Shown in pieces: positions 35,701-45,926 of a stretch of 64,000 nucleotides of DNA (position 1 is its first letter; each line of letters starts with the position of its first letter). Both the position numbers and the translations under genes were made by a program. The notes under the pieces were generated by a model. That model did not search any database. It was given only the letters and a program-made list of their open reading frames with translations, and was not told the DNA's origin. Source of the stretch: Rosa chinensis (taxonomy: Eukaryota > Streptophyta > Magnoliopsida > Rosales > Rosaceae); contig NC_037089.1 in NCBI RefSeq assembly GCF_002994745.2, forward strand, positions 21,551,641 through 21,615,640, read 5' to 3'.

Positions 35701-37003
35701 CAAACTCTCTAATAACCTGCCACCATATATCTCATCCTTCTTCCCAATTAGTACTTCCCTCTTCAAATGGTTTTAACATCCTATTCAGTGACCACTTGCT
35801 GATTTGCAGGGATAAGAAATCAAAGTGACATTCTTTCATAGTTTCTGAGTTCAGTATTCTTACAATCATCTTCATTTACACCATTTCAGCACTTCCTGCA
35901 GTCTCTCCCTGAACTTCGAATTAGCTCTGATCATCTGCGGCTTCATCGTCTAATAAAAATAAAATTGAGTTAATTAAGTTGAAAGCAAAAAACGATTTTA
36001 TTGTTGACACCCCCATGGCATTCATGCCTTATTTTTATAACTTAAGACAAGAAAAAAAAGTACAAAACCTCAAATTTCATATAAAGCCAAATATAGCAGA
36101 TACAGGCAATGGCATAGGAAATTTGAACATGTTCATTATTCACTACCAAATTTTGTTCACTAGGGGACACCATGAACAGATTGCACAATAAATGAGGTTT
36201 ATATGCGAGTTTACTATGCTACAAGAACAACTAAAGAAGCTTACCATTTAATTAATCAAAACCATCAGTATTAGAGGGATCATCCAAATCCTGATTGTTC
36301 TTCACCTTCTTTCCTTTTCCTTTCCTCAGTTTCTTTGTCTTTTTCTTGTCATTGGCCGCTTTGGTCGAGTTATCTAGTGAAATGACAAGAGCAAACCGCA
36401 CTGAGTTCATTTTGAATGCAAAATTCTGACCAAGTAATTAACAAGTTAACATTTAACAAAGCTAGAACTCCACTTTACCTTCAATAGAGATCTGAACAAC
36501 TTTTCTCGAATCACCATTGTTTTCTTCTCTCTTTTTCTCTTTCTCATCTTTGAAGGTCCTGAACTTTTATCTGGAAACAATTCAACACAATATATATCAA
36601 CTTTTTTATACTTTATTCTCTTCTCATCATAAGCCTACAGAGTAAAACTTCAACTTTCCAGGCCGAATTATCCAAGTGTCTTTTGTCTACTACATAATGG
36701 ACATCAATTACACACATTCATGTATTGGTTTTTGTTCTAAAATCCAAAACCCGTTCTCTACTAACTTCATTCTACATAATCCCAGAAGCATTCAAGTCAA
36801 TTCAAACAACAAAACGAATCAAAAACAAAACTTGAATCAAAGTGCAAGAGATTAAAGCGACAAACCCTTTTCAACAGGCTCCAAATTTCTCTGGGCAAGC
36901 TCCTTGTTCTGCTTCTTGTCCTTGACTCCTATCTTCTCTCTGAGTAAATAGCTCAACTACAGAACTGAGACTACCTTATCTTACTTGAAACCAATGCAAA
37001 GCA
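35701..37003 (-). other. CACTA-3 interior upstream of the Brix exons: possible further captured exons
   Basis: Minus-strand pieces include the block NSTKAANDKKKTKKLRKGKG at about 36370-36310 and an acidic end DLDDPSN. A second is KPQMIRANSKFRERLQEVLK at about 35950-35890, and a third is GVKDKKQNKELAQRNLEPVE at about 36930-36865. The Lys-rich pieces could belong to the N-terminal tail of RPF1, which is basic, but I cannot align them with certainty. The block at about 35900 may come from another gene. Confidence 0.35.
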
Positions 37004-37093
37004 AGAAGAAGAAGAAGAAGAAGAAGAAGAAGAAGAAGAAGAAGAAGAAGAAGAAGAAGAAGAAGAAGAAGAAGAAGAAGAAGAAGAAGAAGA
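37004..37093. repeat. (AGA)n microsatellite, about 30 units
   Basis: An uninterrupted AGA/GAA trinucleotide run lies inside CACTA-3. Because the element may exist in several copies, this is a potentially polymorphic marker. Confidence 0.95.
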
Positions 37094-37819
37094 CGAGGGT
37101 ATCTAAACCTTAAGGAAACGAACCAAAATATGAGACCAAGTTCTGAACTTGACTAAACTTGACTGATTTCGCAAATGTTGCGTGTCTTTGGCTCATGGAT
37201 TGTCTCGGATTCGAGCAAAGACTTCGACCGGGTGCATCGATGGAGATTCTTTTTAGGGTTGAGTTGGGGTTTGGCCAGAGACGAGTAGACTTTCAAGAAC
37301 TAGAGAAGATGACGGTATTATGAGGTTTTGATTAGAGTTTGGTGGCTGTGATTGGATTTGGTGGAAGAAGGTGTCGGAGCCAAGGCACGATGTTGAAGCC
37401 TTGAAGAGGAGTTGAGGCTTCTGGGAGAGAAGAGAATAAGAGAAGAAGAGAAGAAATACCCCGTCTGGAGCTTGCAAAGAATGAGATTTATCTTCTTTCT
37501 GGGGCAGAAGAAACACCCTAATCGAGTAGAACCCAACTCGATTGGTCAAAACCCAAACCCCTCATTTCAGCAGAATGAAAAATCCCCAAATTGAACCCAA
37601 CTCGAACCTTAATCGAGTAGAACTCAAATCGAATAGAATCTAAATCCAAACTTTGAAAGATGGTGATTTGTGATGGCTAAGTGTTTTGAGAAGATGATGA
37701 AGAAAAGCTCCAGATTTTGGTAGAAGTGAAGAAAAGCTCGGGGTTTCTCTCTCAGACATGAAAAATGGCCAAGGCAGTAAGTGTGCCCTCGAGTTGCCTA
37801 AGGCAATAGGCATTTTTTT
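37094..37819 (-). other. CACTA-3 segment between microsatellite and 5' subterminal array
   Basis: Purine-rich sequence on plus (CT-rich on minus) with repeated phrases such as ATCGAGTAGAACCCAACTCG at 37520 and 37595. On minus this looks like a promoter plus 5' UTR of a captured gene. Open frames here are low-complexity and not convincing. Confidence 0.35.
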
Positions 37820-38433
37820 TTTAAGTCAGACAGACAACGTATAGATACGTTTACGTTGTCTGATTTGTTACATAGCTAAGGGAATGAAAGATGGAAATTT
37901 CCTGCCTCTGCAATCAAAATATTAGGTTTCGCACTTAGGCTAGTCATTTCTCATTCACACAACAGAAATAGTTCATTCTGTTGTTGGAACTTGCAAGCAT
38001 AACAAACAATTGCAGCCGAATTTTCTCGTTTTGGGGGGGAATGAATGTCATTTTGGAGCCATTTCCAAATTTTGTTACTCACTTACACAACAGAACATTA
38101 AAAACCATTGTATGATGATTTGCAGGTATACTCCTACAACGGAAGTAACTAAACTGTTGTCCAATTTAATAGCATCTAGGGTACAATTTGGAGCCAAATT
38201 TGACTCAATGGTAGGAGGGAAATATGCCGGTCTTTTTTTTTTTCATTCAGACAACAGATAATCTTTCTTTCCGTTGTGTCATCAGCTCCTAACTAGAAGT
38301 TTTAGAATTTGAGCATCTTTATACAACGAAGATTTATAAATGTGTTGTATGATTCAATTGTTGTCAACAGACAACAGAGGATTTGTTCTCCGTTGTGTGA
38401 TCACCGTTGTGTGATGCAGTTTTTGGTGTAGTG
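37820..38433. repeat. Right (5') subterminal array of CACTA-3
   Basis: Motifs GTTGTCTGAT, ACACAACAG, CTACAACGG, CCGTTGTGTGAT lead into the terminal inverted repeat. The blocks CAATTTGGAGCCAAATTTGA and CATTCAGACAACAGATAATC match those near 13730-13810 in CACTA-2. Confidence 0.8.
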
Positions 38434-38436
38434 ACT

Positions 38437-38766
38437 ATGTGTCCCTGCGTGCATGTAGTTATGTCTTTAATTAGATTCAATATGATCTTTGTTCTTTTCT
38501 TCCCTTGGAATATGTATAATTAGATTTTGGATTGTTTATATTTTTGTTATGACAAGATTATTTCTATACAAGTTTATACATACAAAATCCAAGCATCTAA
38601 ACTTCTGATACCAAAGACCCTATCACGAACAGATATATAACATATAACAAAATATAAAGTTTAGAATTTTTACTTCTTAATTTTATTTATACAACAGACT
38701 AAGAGATCTTAATAGATCATGTACATGCAAGCTTGTCCGTGAGATTATGAAGGCCTGAGGCGGAAA
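38437..38766. other. Host spacer between CACTA-3 and G2, no feature recognised
   Basis: About 330 bp of AT-rich sequence continues the locus that was interrupted by CACTA-3. No gene or repeat structure is seen. The G2 target duplication ATGAA lies at 38767-38771. Confidence 0.5.
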
Positions 38767-38771
38767 ATGAA

Positions 38772-39373
38772 TGTTAATGTCTGAGATTTAGCGTTAGCCG
38801 AACCTTGATCAAAGCGGACCAGCGAGGCTGACGGCTACTTATGATGCTCTTGTTGTTTCCGCTATCTGTCAAATAAAATACATAGGGCGTCAGAGGGAGA
38901 TCGTGGTTGGCGGTCTTCTCTACTCCGATGCCTAAGTTAGTCAATATATTTGTGTTGACAGAATAACGTTAAGTAAGCAGTAAATGTGTAATTAATGATG
39001 AGAGATGAGTAGACCTTTTATTGGTGGGGAAGAGACTGATCTCTTCCTTATTTTCGATGTGGGACTGATATGTTTCTATTCCCAGCTTCTGATACTTCAG
39101 CGAGGTGATATTGGCGCTACACGTGGCGGCGCGTCAGCAGAGATCCCAGGCTGTGCCGAATCTCAGGCGATAGCCTGTTTGGTGGTGTTTTCGTAGCCTA
39201 CACGTGGCGGCGCGTCAGTGGAGATCCCAGGCTAAGCCGAATCTCAGGCGATAGCTTGTTTGGTGGTGTTTTCGTAGGTCACGCCCTTGATGGCTGTATG
39301 GAACCACTATCAATAGCATGAGCGTGGCTCATTATAGCTAATTATGCTTTGGGCAAATGCTCATGTAAGTACA
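38772..39373 (-). repeat. G2 3' LTR (602 bp) with an internal 81-bp duplication
   Basis: It is collinear with the 5' LTR (521 bp) except that the block CTACACGTGGCGGCGCGTCA...GTGTTTTCGTAGC is present twice in tandem (about 39117-39198 and 39199-39280). This accounts for the length difference. The two LTRs differ at many further positions, so the insertion is not recent. Confidence 0.85.
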
Positions 39374-39392
39374 AGTCCCCAAAGTCCCCAAT
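39374..39392 (-). other. G2 polypurine tract
   Basis: On minus, GGGGACTTTGGGGACT directly precedes the 3' LTR start TGTACTTAC. This is the usual place of plus-strand priming in LTR retrotransposons. A closely similar tract is found in element E (52494-52513). Confidence 0.6.
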
Positions 39393-39833
39393 CAAGGAGG
39401 GAAATCTTGGTTGGGGAGTTGCCTAGCGGTTTGAATCGTTACTTTTGCTAGTCTTGTAAAAGTATAATTAGCGTCAGTGCTTTGTCAACCATGGACTTGT
39501 TCTGATCAAATGCTTTATACCCTTTCAGGTGGGCCCCTGCTAGGCTCCCCAGGGAGTCCCCCACTCCCCAGCTAAGATGGCCTCCGTTTGGCCGGTTTAT
39601 TGTTTATTGAGGGGAGTTGCGTTGAGCAATGGGTGCTAGGTAGCGAACCCAATCTTTGATACCTGAATGACGGGGGTCAACTTGCCTGATCAGTGTCATC
39701 GAAGACTATGTTGACATGTCCCCTTACTTTTTCCAGGAGGAATAGAGCTTGACTACAATGCCACGTGACTGTCGTTGTCGGTATGGGGCATTGCCCTGGG
39801 AAGCGCAGCTGGCGGGAGCTTCTCTGCTGAGAG
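39393..39833. other. G2 non-coding stretch between polypurine tract and tandem array
   Basis: No gene is seen. GC-rich phrases such as CCCCAGGGAGTCCCCCACTC occur near 39547. Confidence 0.45.
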
Positions 39834-39836
39834 CTA

Positions 39837-40475
39837 GTGGTGAGGAGCACCGCTAGTGCAGTGTTGCTTAGCATAGATCGTCTCCCCTGCAAGGTGGACG
39901 TGAGAAGTTCCGCTAGTGGTGTTGCACTTAGCGGAGACCTTCTTGCTTGAAAGATGAAGGTAAGAGGTTCCGCTATCGGTGTTGTGCTTAGCGGAGACAT
40001 TCTCTCCTGAAAGGTGAAAGTGAGAAGTTCCGCTAGTAGTGTTGTGCTTAGCGGAGACTTTCTCGCTTGAAAGATGAAGGTAAGAGATTCCGCTAGCGGT
40101 GTTGCGCTTAGCGGAGACTTTCCCGCCATAAAGGTGAAAGTGAGAAGTTCCGCTAGTAGTGTTGTGCTTAACGGAGACCTTCTCTCTTGAAAGATAAAGG
40201 TAAGAGGTTCCGCTAGTGGTGTTGAGCTTGGCGAAGACTTTTTCGCCTGAAAGGTGAAAATAAGAGGTTCCGCTAGAGGTGTTGTGTTTAGCGGAGACTT
40301 TCTCGCCTGAAAGGTGAAAGTGAGGAGTTCCGCTAGCGGTGTTGTGCTTAGCGGAGACTTTCTCGCTTGAAAGATGAAGGTGAGAGGTTCTGCTAGCCGT
40401 GTTGCGCTTAGAAGAGACTGTCTCCCCTGAAAGGTGAAAGTGAGAAGTTCCGCTAGCGGTTTTGAGCTTAGCGGA
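39837..40475. repeat. 60-bp tandem array in G2, about 10.7 units
   Basis: Units of exactly 60 bp contain a GCTTAGCGGAGAC core and a GTTCCGCTAG core. Because 60 is a multiple of three and stop-free, a 251-codon frame on minus (40589-39834) crosses the array as 20-residue repeats of the type SAKHNTTSGTSHFHLSGEKV. Units tend to alternate between HFHLSGE and HLHLSSE forms, suggesting a 120-bp dimer history. I regard the open frame as possibly incidental. The array lies in the 3' non-coding zone typical of Tat elements, which often carry tandem repeats. Confidence 0.9.
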
Positions 40476-41299
40476 GACTGTCTGGTTGTCGATTGATGTG
40501 TATGTCTTTAACGGTTGAAGTGGATAGACGTTACCTCTGACAGCGCCCGACGTATGTCGGCTACTTATTGGGTTGGCGTGTGGGTGCACGTCTCCTCAGC
40601 ATGCCAGTCACTTCGCCATTAATGCGAGTAAATGTCGCTTTTGTAACTGAGGTGACTCCTTAGTTAACCCGGATTGTTGGTACAATCTTGGGGCACATGT
40701 ACAGTTCTTATGCGATGTCTTTTTTGGAGGACCGCCCGGATATGTCTGATGTTGACATAAAAGAGGGGGAACGTAGGGGGATTTGACATTTTCTTCACAC
40801 TTCAAACTTGGGTCATCGTCTTCAAGCTTTTGTGTTTTGTGAGTCTGGAGCAGCAAGTGTTTGAGTTTGAAGTGAGGGTATCGATTTTGGAGGAGAGAAA
40901 CTAACCCAGAGACAGGAGTAGGCACTTGCAAGCACACGCAGCGATCGTGCTTCACATACTTCAAGTTCGTGATCTCTGGCCACATTGTGTGTTTCGGTGC
41001 TGCTTGTGATGCTGTGCTTCTTGACATTTTTTGCTTTTGAGTGAATTTTTGCAATTTTGTGGCAATGTGTTTGAGGGTCTAAAGGAGTTTGTGGGTTGGT
41101 TTTGGCGTTTGCCTAGAGGGTTCGTGGTTGTAAATTTGCTAGATGGTTGAATCTGGGTTTGAAGGGGTGTATGCTTATTGTTTTGGTAGTTTCTAGGTTT
41201 TCTTTGCACATGTGTTCTTGGTGTTCTTGGATAAAATCTAACATAGGGGTAGTTTAGATCCATTTAGAACTAACTTATTTGGGCTTTAAGGTGTTTGTG
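40476..41299. other. G2 region between array and aORF
   Basis: No conserved domain was recognised. Frames on minus (41054-40608, 41263-40961) are Lys/Gln/Thr-rich and lack family features. The plus strand approaching 41300 probably holds the promoter and leader of the antisense ORF, but no TATA box is certain. Confidence 0.4.
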
Positions 41300-44095
41300 A
41301 TGACTAACGTCATAGAGATCTGGAGCAGTGAGGATTCCGGGTTTGACGTGTCGCTCAGTGGTTTCGATAGGGTTTTTATTGATTCATTGCCTTCGTCTGC
41401 CCATGCAGGAGCCTCACTATCTGATCTGCTAGACATCGAACCGCTGCGCATTATGTATCATAATATGGGTGGGGACACACACAGTGGTGGTGGACGAGCG
41501 GAGACTGCTGCCTCGGCGGGTGAGGATATAGTCGCCAGCCATCGGCGAGAGGAACGGTTGGCTAGTCATGGTGTTGCCAGTGATTCATATGAGGAGGGTG
41601 GAAATCCCGGTGATGATGGAGCCATAGAGTCGTCATGGAAACTGTCTGATGGGACACCGGTTGATGAAACGAGCGGATGACGCAGGTGGCGATCAAAAGG
41701 GTGAAGCAAGTGTTCAAGCTACCTGGGGTGGCGAAGCTAAGGTCGTCGCTGAAGAATGAGAAAGCATCGTCTCTACCGGTGGGATACGCGGTCGTACATG
41801 AAGCCGTGTTTCGCCAGGAGGTTCGGTTCCTACTGCTGCCGAACCTTCAAATATTACTGTGCGAATTTGACATAACCTTTGGACAAGTTTGTCTAAACAT
41901 ATGGAAGTTGTTGATGGGTTTGAATGCCTTGTGGAGTTTGTCTGGCTGTGAGGGTCCGATCGTGGCCGAGGTTCTCCATTTCTACGAGTTGGTGTATGTT
42001 AAGAGAAAGGGGTGCAGCGGGCAAGTGAACCTGAGTCGAGTGATGCACCGGGACGCCTCGGCTGATTGAGAATCCTCTAGAGTCAATGTCCCCTTGGTGA
42101 GCAACCTACTGCTTCACTACCGAGGGTTGGGAGTACGACGTGGCTTTGAATTAAAGGGTGCCCACCTTTAGGATTAAGTCGAAGTTTCAACCTATTAGAG
42201 GTTGCCGCTGTTTCTTTTGTTTGTTTGTTTTTTTTTTTTTTGTGCGTTGCTTCAATTCTGCAATACTCAAAACTAACGCTTCTCTTCTTCTTTGTGTGTG
42301 TAGCAGGGCTGTGATTTGTGTTAACGTTAGAGGAAGAGTGCCGCGTTGCTAGAATCACCGATTGCTGGAAGAATCGCAACCTTCTGGATCTACGGCTAGT
42401 GACTGGTTGGGAGTTTCTGGTGCAATTAAACTTGACTTGGTTCCCAGGTAGCTACAGCTGAGTGCACATAATACTTTTGTGTTCCTTTACGCTATCGGTA
42501 TAACTTGGCGTTGGTTTTGTATATCTCTTTTTCGGCAACAAGTTAAGTCGTACAGCATTTCTCGATAATTATCTTGAGGGCATGTTCGCAACAGCACTGA
42601 ATGTGTGGAAGATGTCTGTCAATCCGCAGACAAAGGATGTCAACCCTACAGAGGACGAAGTGGTGCTGCTGATGCCACATCACTCCTATCTTCCCGCCGC
42701 GGGGGAGACCGTTGTTCGTCCTACAGCCACCCATCCGGACGTCGCGATGGTCGAAGGAAGTCGGCCGGAGAAGGCCACGGGGTTCCGGTAGCCCGGCGCA
42801 CAGTCCAAAAAGAAAAGGTCGCGCTGTGGAAAGAGGTCGGTGGTACCGACGTCATTACCATAGTTAGTCTGGAGCTTAATGCTTCCGCGAGGACAGCTGC
42901 CGCCGGTGCAGTCTCCCAAACCACTATTCAGAGGAAAAGGCGGCAGAATGACGTTGAGGAAGGGGATGACGATGTGGACAATATGCCGCTTTCCTTGCGC
43001 TAGCAACAAAAGAGGGCGCGGAAGGATGGTCAGGAGGTTTTTGTTGATGTCGGCTGGGAGGAGCCGTCGAGCGGCCTTGACTCCTTCACCTCATATGTCA
43101 AGTTCCTCATTGATAGTGAGCAGGAACTGCTCTTCAGCATCTGCTAGCGGTTGAGGTTCGGAGCCATGGATGGTACTGTGCGCGATACTCCTCTGCAATA
43201 GTCGCCGTTTAGCTCGGCCGTCTGCCATCTTGCAATTGGGCTGAATGAGTTGTTCTTGGCAGTCTCCAAGCCATCTGCCATGGAGATGCAGCTACGCGCT
43301 GAAGTCGACAGTTTGCGGCAGGAGCTGGAGGATGTGAAGAAAAGGCTCTAGCAGTGTGAGCAGCAACTTTCCAAGGCGGAGGTCGACTTGGTGGATGCAC
43401 GGGGCAAGCTGGAGGTTTCCATTGAGCAGGACGTGCAGCACAATGCCGAGGTGGCAGAGCTGCAAGTGGAGATTGCCTGCTTATGTGAATAGTTGGCGGC
43501 CTATGTAAAAAGGCTGGTCATCGTGCAGCGGGAATCTGTGGTCCGATCGGAAGAGGTCAAGCATTTGCAACGTTGGGCCGAGGGTTAGGAAGCGGAGAAG
43601 GAAAAATTATTCGCTGCGGCTGTTGAAGCCTTTAAGCAGTCCCAGGTGTATAGGGACGCGCTTACTGCCGCCGAGAAGGTGGGGGCCGAGGCAAACTTTT
43701 GTAAGCTAGACGAGAAGGGTGTCATTAATTAGGATAAGGCGGCCCAGCTGCAAACGGTGCCAAGTCAGCCACAGACTGCCGAAGGTGGACCAGACTCCTC
43801 GCAGCCCGAACATGTGCGATCTGGTAGAGGTGAGTCTATCCAGCGGACGGGTGAAGGTTCCCAGCAATCGCCGATGCAGACGGTCTCTGATGCCTCCCAT
43901 GCCCGGTTCATGGCTACCAACACCCACGATGATGGGACGATGATTACTCTGAGTCTTACTACCCCCGGCTCAGACCAAAAGAGCCGCTCAGTGGCGCAGC
44001 CCATTCAAGTGGATGGTGATGGTGTTGTAGCCCCCCAAGGAGATTCGCGAGATGTTTTGGTTGGGGAGTCCCAACCTGAGTTTATAACGAAGTGA
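41300..44095 (+). pseudogene. Antisense ORF (aORF) of G2, near full length with stops and frame changes
   Basis: ATG at 41300 opens MTNVIEIWSSEDSGFDVSLS (to TGA 41678-41680). A second frame from 41677 carries RFLLLPNLQILLCEFDITFG and NIWKLLMGLNALWSLSGCEG then EVLHFYELVYVKRKG. This resembles the plant 'putative gypsy type transposon' family (PF04195-like) in its spacing of Leu, Phe and Pro. A charged coiled-coil part follows (about 43085-43720), then an Ala/Ser/Gln-rich tail to TGA 44093-44095. In-frame TAG stops lie at 43145, 43199, 43349, 43490, 43586 and 43730. The ATGA overlap at 41677 and the T-run near 42225-42241 may mark an intron or a frameshift. The role is unknown. Confidence 0.6.
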
Positions 44096-44459
44096 TGTTA
44101 TTTTATCTTTGAATTTTTCTAAGTGTGGGATTGCCGTTGGCAAATACTTGTTATATATGTTGGAGTGTTGGTATACTGCTAGAGCTTTTCTTATACTTTT
44201 GTCTGTCAATGAAACATTAAGGGAATTAAAATTGTTCTAAGTGCATGAAGTAGCGGACGTGGTCCGCTGAACATTGTTGGCGTTGCCAATTAACTGTTTA
44301 TGCTGTGGAGAACAACGGTTTGAGTAATTCCTCATTTTAGTGATAGCTGAGAGATCAGTGTCTACAAAAGAGTGAGAGTACCTGTTGGGTAGCTTCCCTT
44401 AGTTAAATATTGTGCAAAAATTTAGCTAAGTCAAGATGCTCATGGGTCAGGAGGTTGTG

Positions 44460-45009
44460 ATTCCGCTTCCTGCTTTATCATTAAACGTGGTGGAGGTAGA
44501 GGACCCATTCCCACCAGCTCGGATGGGTTCAGCGGTACCTACATTTGTATGATTGGTGCTGATATTAACCTTCCGCCACTGGGTCGACTGCGCCTGGTAC
44601 TTTGTGATTGTTCGCTTTGCTCTGGGTTAGCGTTTGACTTCAGCACCTTCTTTTGCTTGTTGAATTTTGACATCATCATGGCCACATGTTTCTGAGCCTT
44701 ATCTTTCTCCCTGCGGTCTTGCTCGCGCTCCCTATTGGCCTTGTGGAGGTCTGCTAGTGCTAGTTCATACTTGGTGGCAAGGTCTTGGCCTGGAGGTTGG
44801 CGGCTACTGCCTGGACGAGCCTCTACAATGATTTCAGTTCGTGGGACTTGAGGGGTGTCCTGGGGCTTTATGCTGGGGTTGATAGGAGTATTGAGGAGTG
44901 TGCGGTTAACATTAGCTGCTGGGTTAACATTAGTCGCGCGGTTGGTAGCTTAGGGGTTAACCGGTTGGTTTGCTTGCTCTTCCGCATTTTCCTCGCTACT
45001 GTTAGTCAT
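44460..45009 (-). pseudogene. G2 gag, N-terminal part
   Basis: ATG at 45009 opens MTNSSEENAEEQANQPVNP followed by a TAA. The frame continues with NTPINP, SSRQPPGQDLATKYELALAD and a Lys/Arg-rich stretch. It ends where it is joined to the pol-distal spacer. It is close to G1 gag (shared PPGQDL, LALADLHKANRER). The core gag and nucleocapsid parts are gone, so no particle protein can be made from this copy. Confidence 0.7.
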
Positions 45010-45065
45010 GGTGATTGTTGTGATGGGGTGACCTTTTGCTCAAGGATTCCCACAGACGGTGCGAA

Positions 45066-45586
45066 TGTTAATGTTTGAGATTCAGCGGTAGCCAAACCTT
45101 GATCAACACTGGCCCGCGGGGCTGACCGCTACTTATGATGCTCTTGTTGTTTCCGCTATCTGTCAAATAAAATACACAGGGCGTCAGAGGCAGACCACGG
45201 TTGGCTGTCTTCTCTACTTCGATGCCTAAGTTAGTCGATGTATTTGTGTTGACAGAATAACGTTAGGTAAGTAGTAAATGCGTAATTAATGAGGAGAGAG
45301 GAGTGGACCTTTTATAGGTGGGGAAGAGACTGATCTCTTCCTTGTTTTTGATGTGGGACTAATATGCTTCTATTCCCAGCTTCTGATACTTCAGTGAGGT
45401 GATATTGGCGAGGCGCATGGCAGGGTGTCAGCGGAGATCCCAGGCTGAGCCGGAGCTCAGGCAATAGCTTGTTTGGTGGTATTTCCGTAGGTCACGCCCT
45501 TCATGGCTATTTGGAACCGCTATCCGTAGCATGAGCATGGCTCATTATAGCTAATTATGCTTTGGGTAAATGCTCATGTCAGTACA
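45066..45586 (-). repeat. G2 5' LTR (521 bp) with adjacent primer binding site
   Basis: TGTTAATGTTTGAG to CAGTACA on plus. The neighbouring bases 45045-45065, read on minus, are TCGCACCGTCTGTGGGAATC, the probable primer binding site. Flanked by ATGAA on the outer side. Confidence 0.85.
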
Positions 45587-45856
45587 ATGAAAATGTGGCT
45601 TCACATATATTTAAACCTATTTTTTTTCCAATGTAGTCTTAATCTTTTTCTAAGTGTAGTTATATATATATATAGGTTTGACATATTGTAATTCTAATCC
45701 GATTAGTGTTATATTCTTTGGGATATGACCATTTACACAATTTGAACCTAAAAATTGCTCACTTGCTCCACTAAGAGTTTTTTACTCTCATTTACCCAAT
45801 TTAACATTTATTGACGGTTTTGCCCTCATTTTAATTAATAAACTACACTCCTCTCA

Positions 45857-45858
<2 letters not shown>

Positions 45859-45921
<63 letters not shown>
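45859..45921. repeat. (CT)n microsatellite, about 31 units
   Basis: Uninterrupted CT dinucleotide run inside the Mutator-like element. Confidence 0.95.

Positions 45922-45926
<5 letters not shown>

Larger units (their letters stand above)
32309..38433 (-). mobile_element. CACTA-3: complete non-autonomous CACTA element carrying a captured RPF1 gene copy
   Basis: The ends are CACTACACCAAAAACTGCAT at 32309 and its inverse ending at 38433. The terminal repeat is 25 bp without mismatch and 29 of 30 overall. The 3-bp target duplication ACT lies at 32306-32308 and 38434-38436, as expected for CACTA elements. Both ends carry ACAACGG/TTGTCTGAT subterminal arrays. The right end is homologous to the 5' end of CACTA-2, so I orient it on minus. 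The 6125-bp interior has no transposase. It holds introns and exons of an RPF1-like gene, plus an (AGA)n tract. It must have moved by transposase from another copy of its family. Confidence 0.92.
38772..45586 (-). mobile_element. G2: pol-deleted Ty3/gypsy element of the G1 family, minus strand
   Basis: LTRs at 38772-39373 and 45066-45586 (TGTTAATG...AGTACA) are flanked by an exact 5-bp duplication ATGAA (38767-38771, 45587-45591). From right to left come 5' LTR, primer binding site, gag part (45009-about 44460), a junction where all of pol is missing, the conserved spacer (44450-44218), the antisense ORF on plus (44095-41300), a 60-bp tandem array, a polypurine tract and the 3' LTR. Compared with G1, the deletion joins a point like G1 15966 to one like G1 23750. 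It can only move with enzymes from a complete relative. Confidence 0.88.

Noticed and set aside
37253..37594. ORFs near the right end of CACTA-3
   Set aside because: Low-complexity, overlapping on both strands, and in a region that looks like a leader or promoter. No homology recognised.
39837..40475. 60-bp array considered as a CRISPR-like array
   Set aside because: Units are directly adjacent without unique spacers, in a plant retrotransposon. It is an ordinary tandem repeat.
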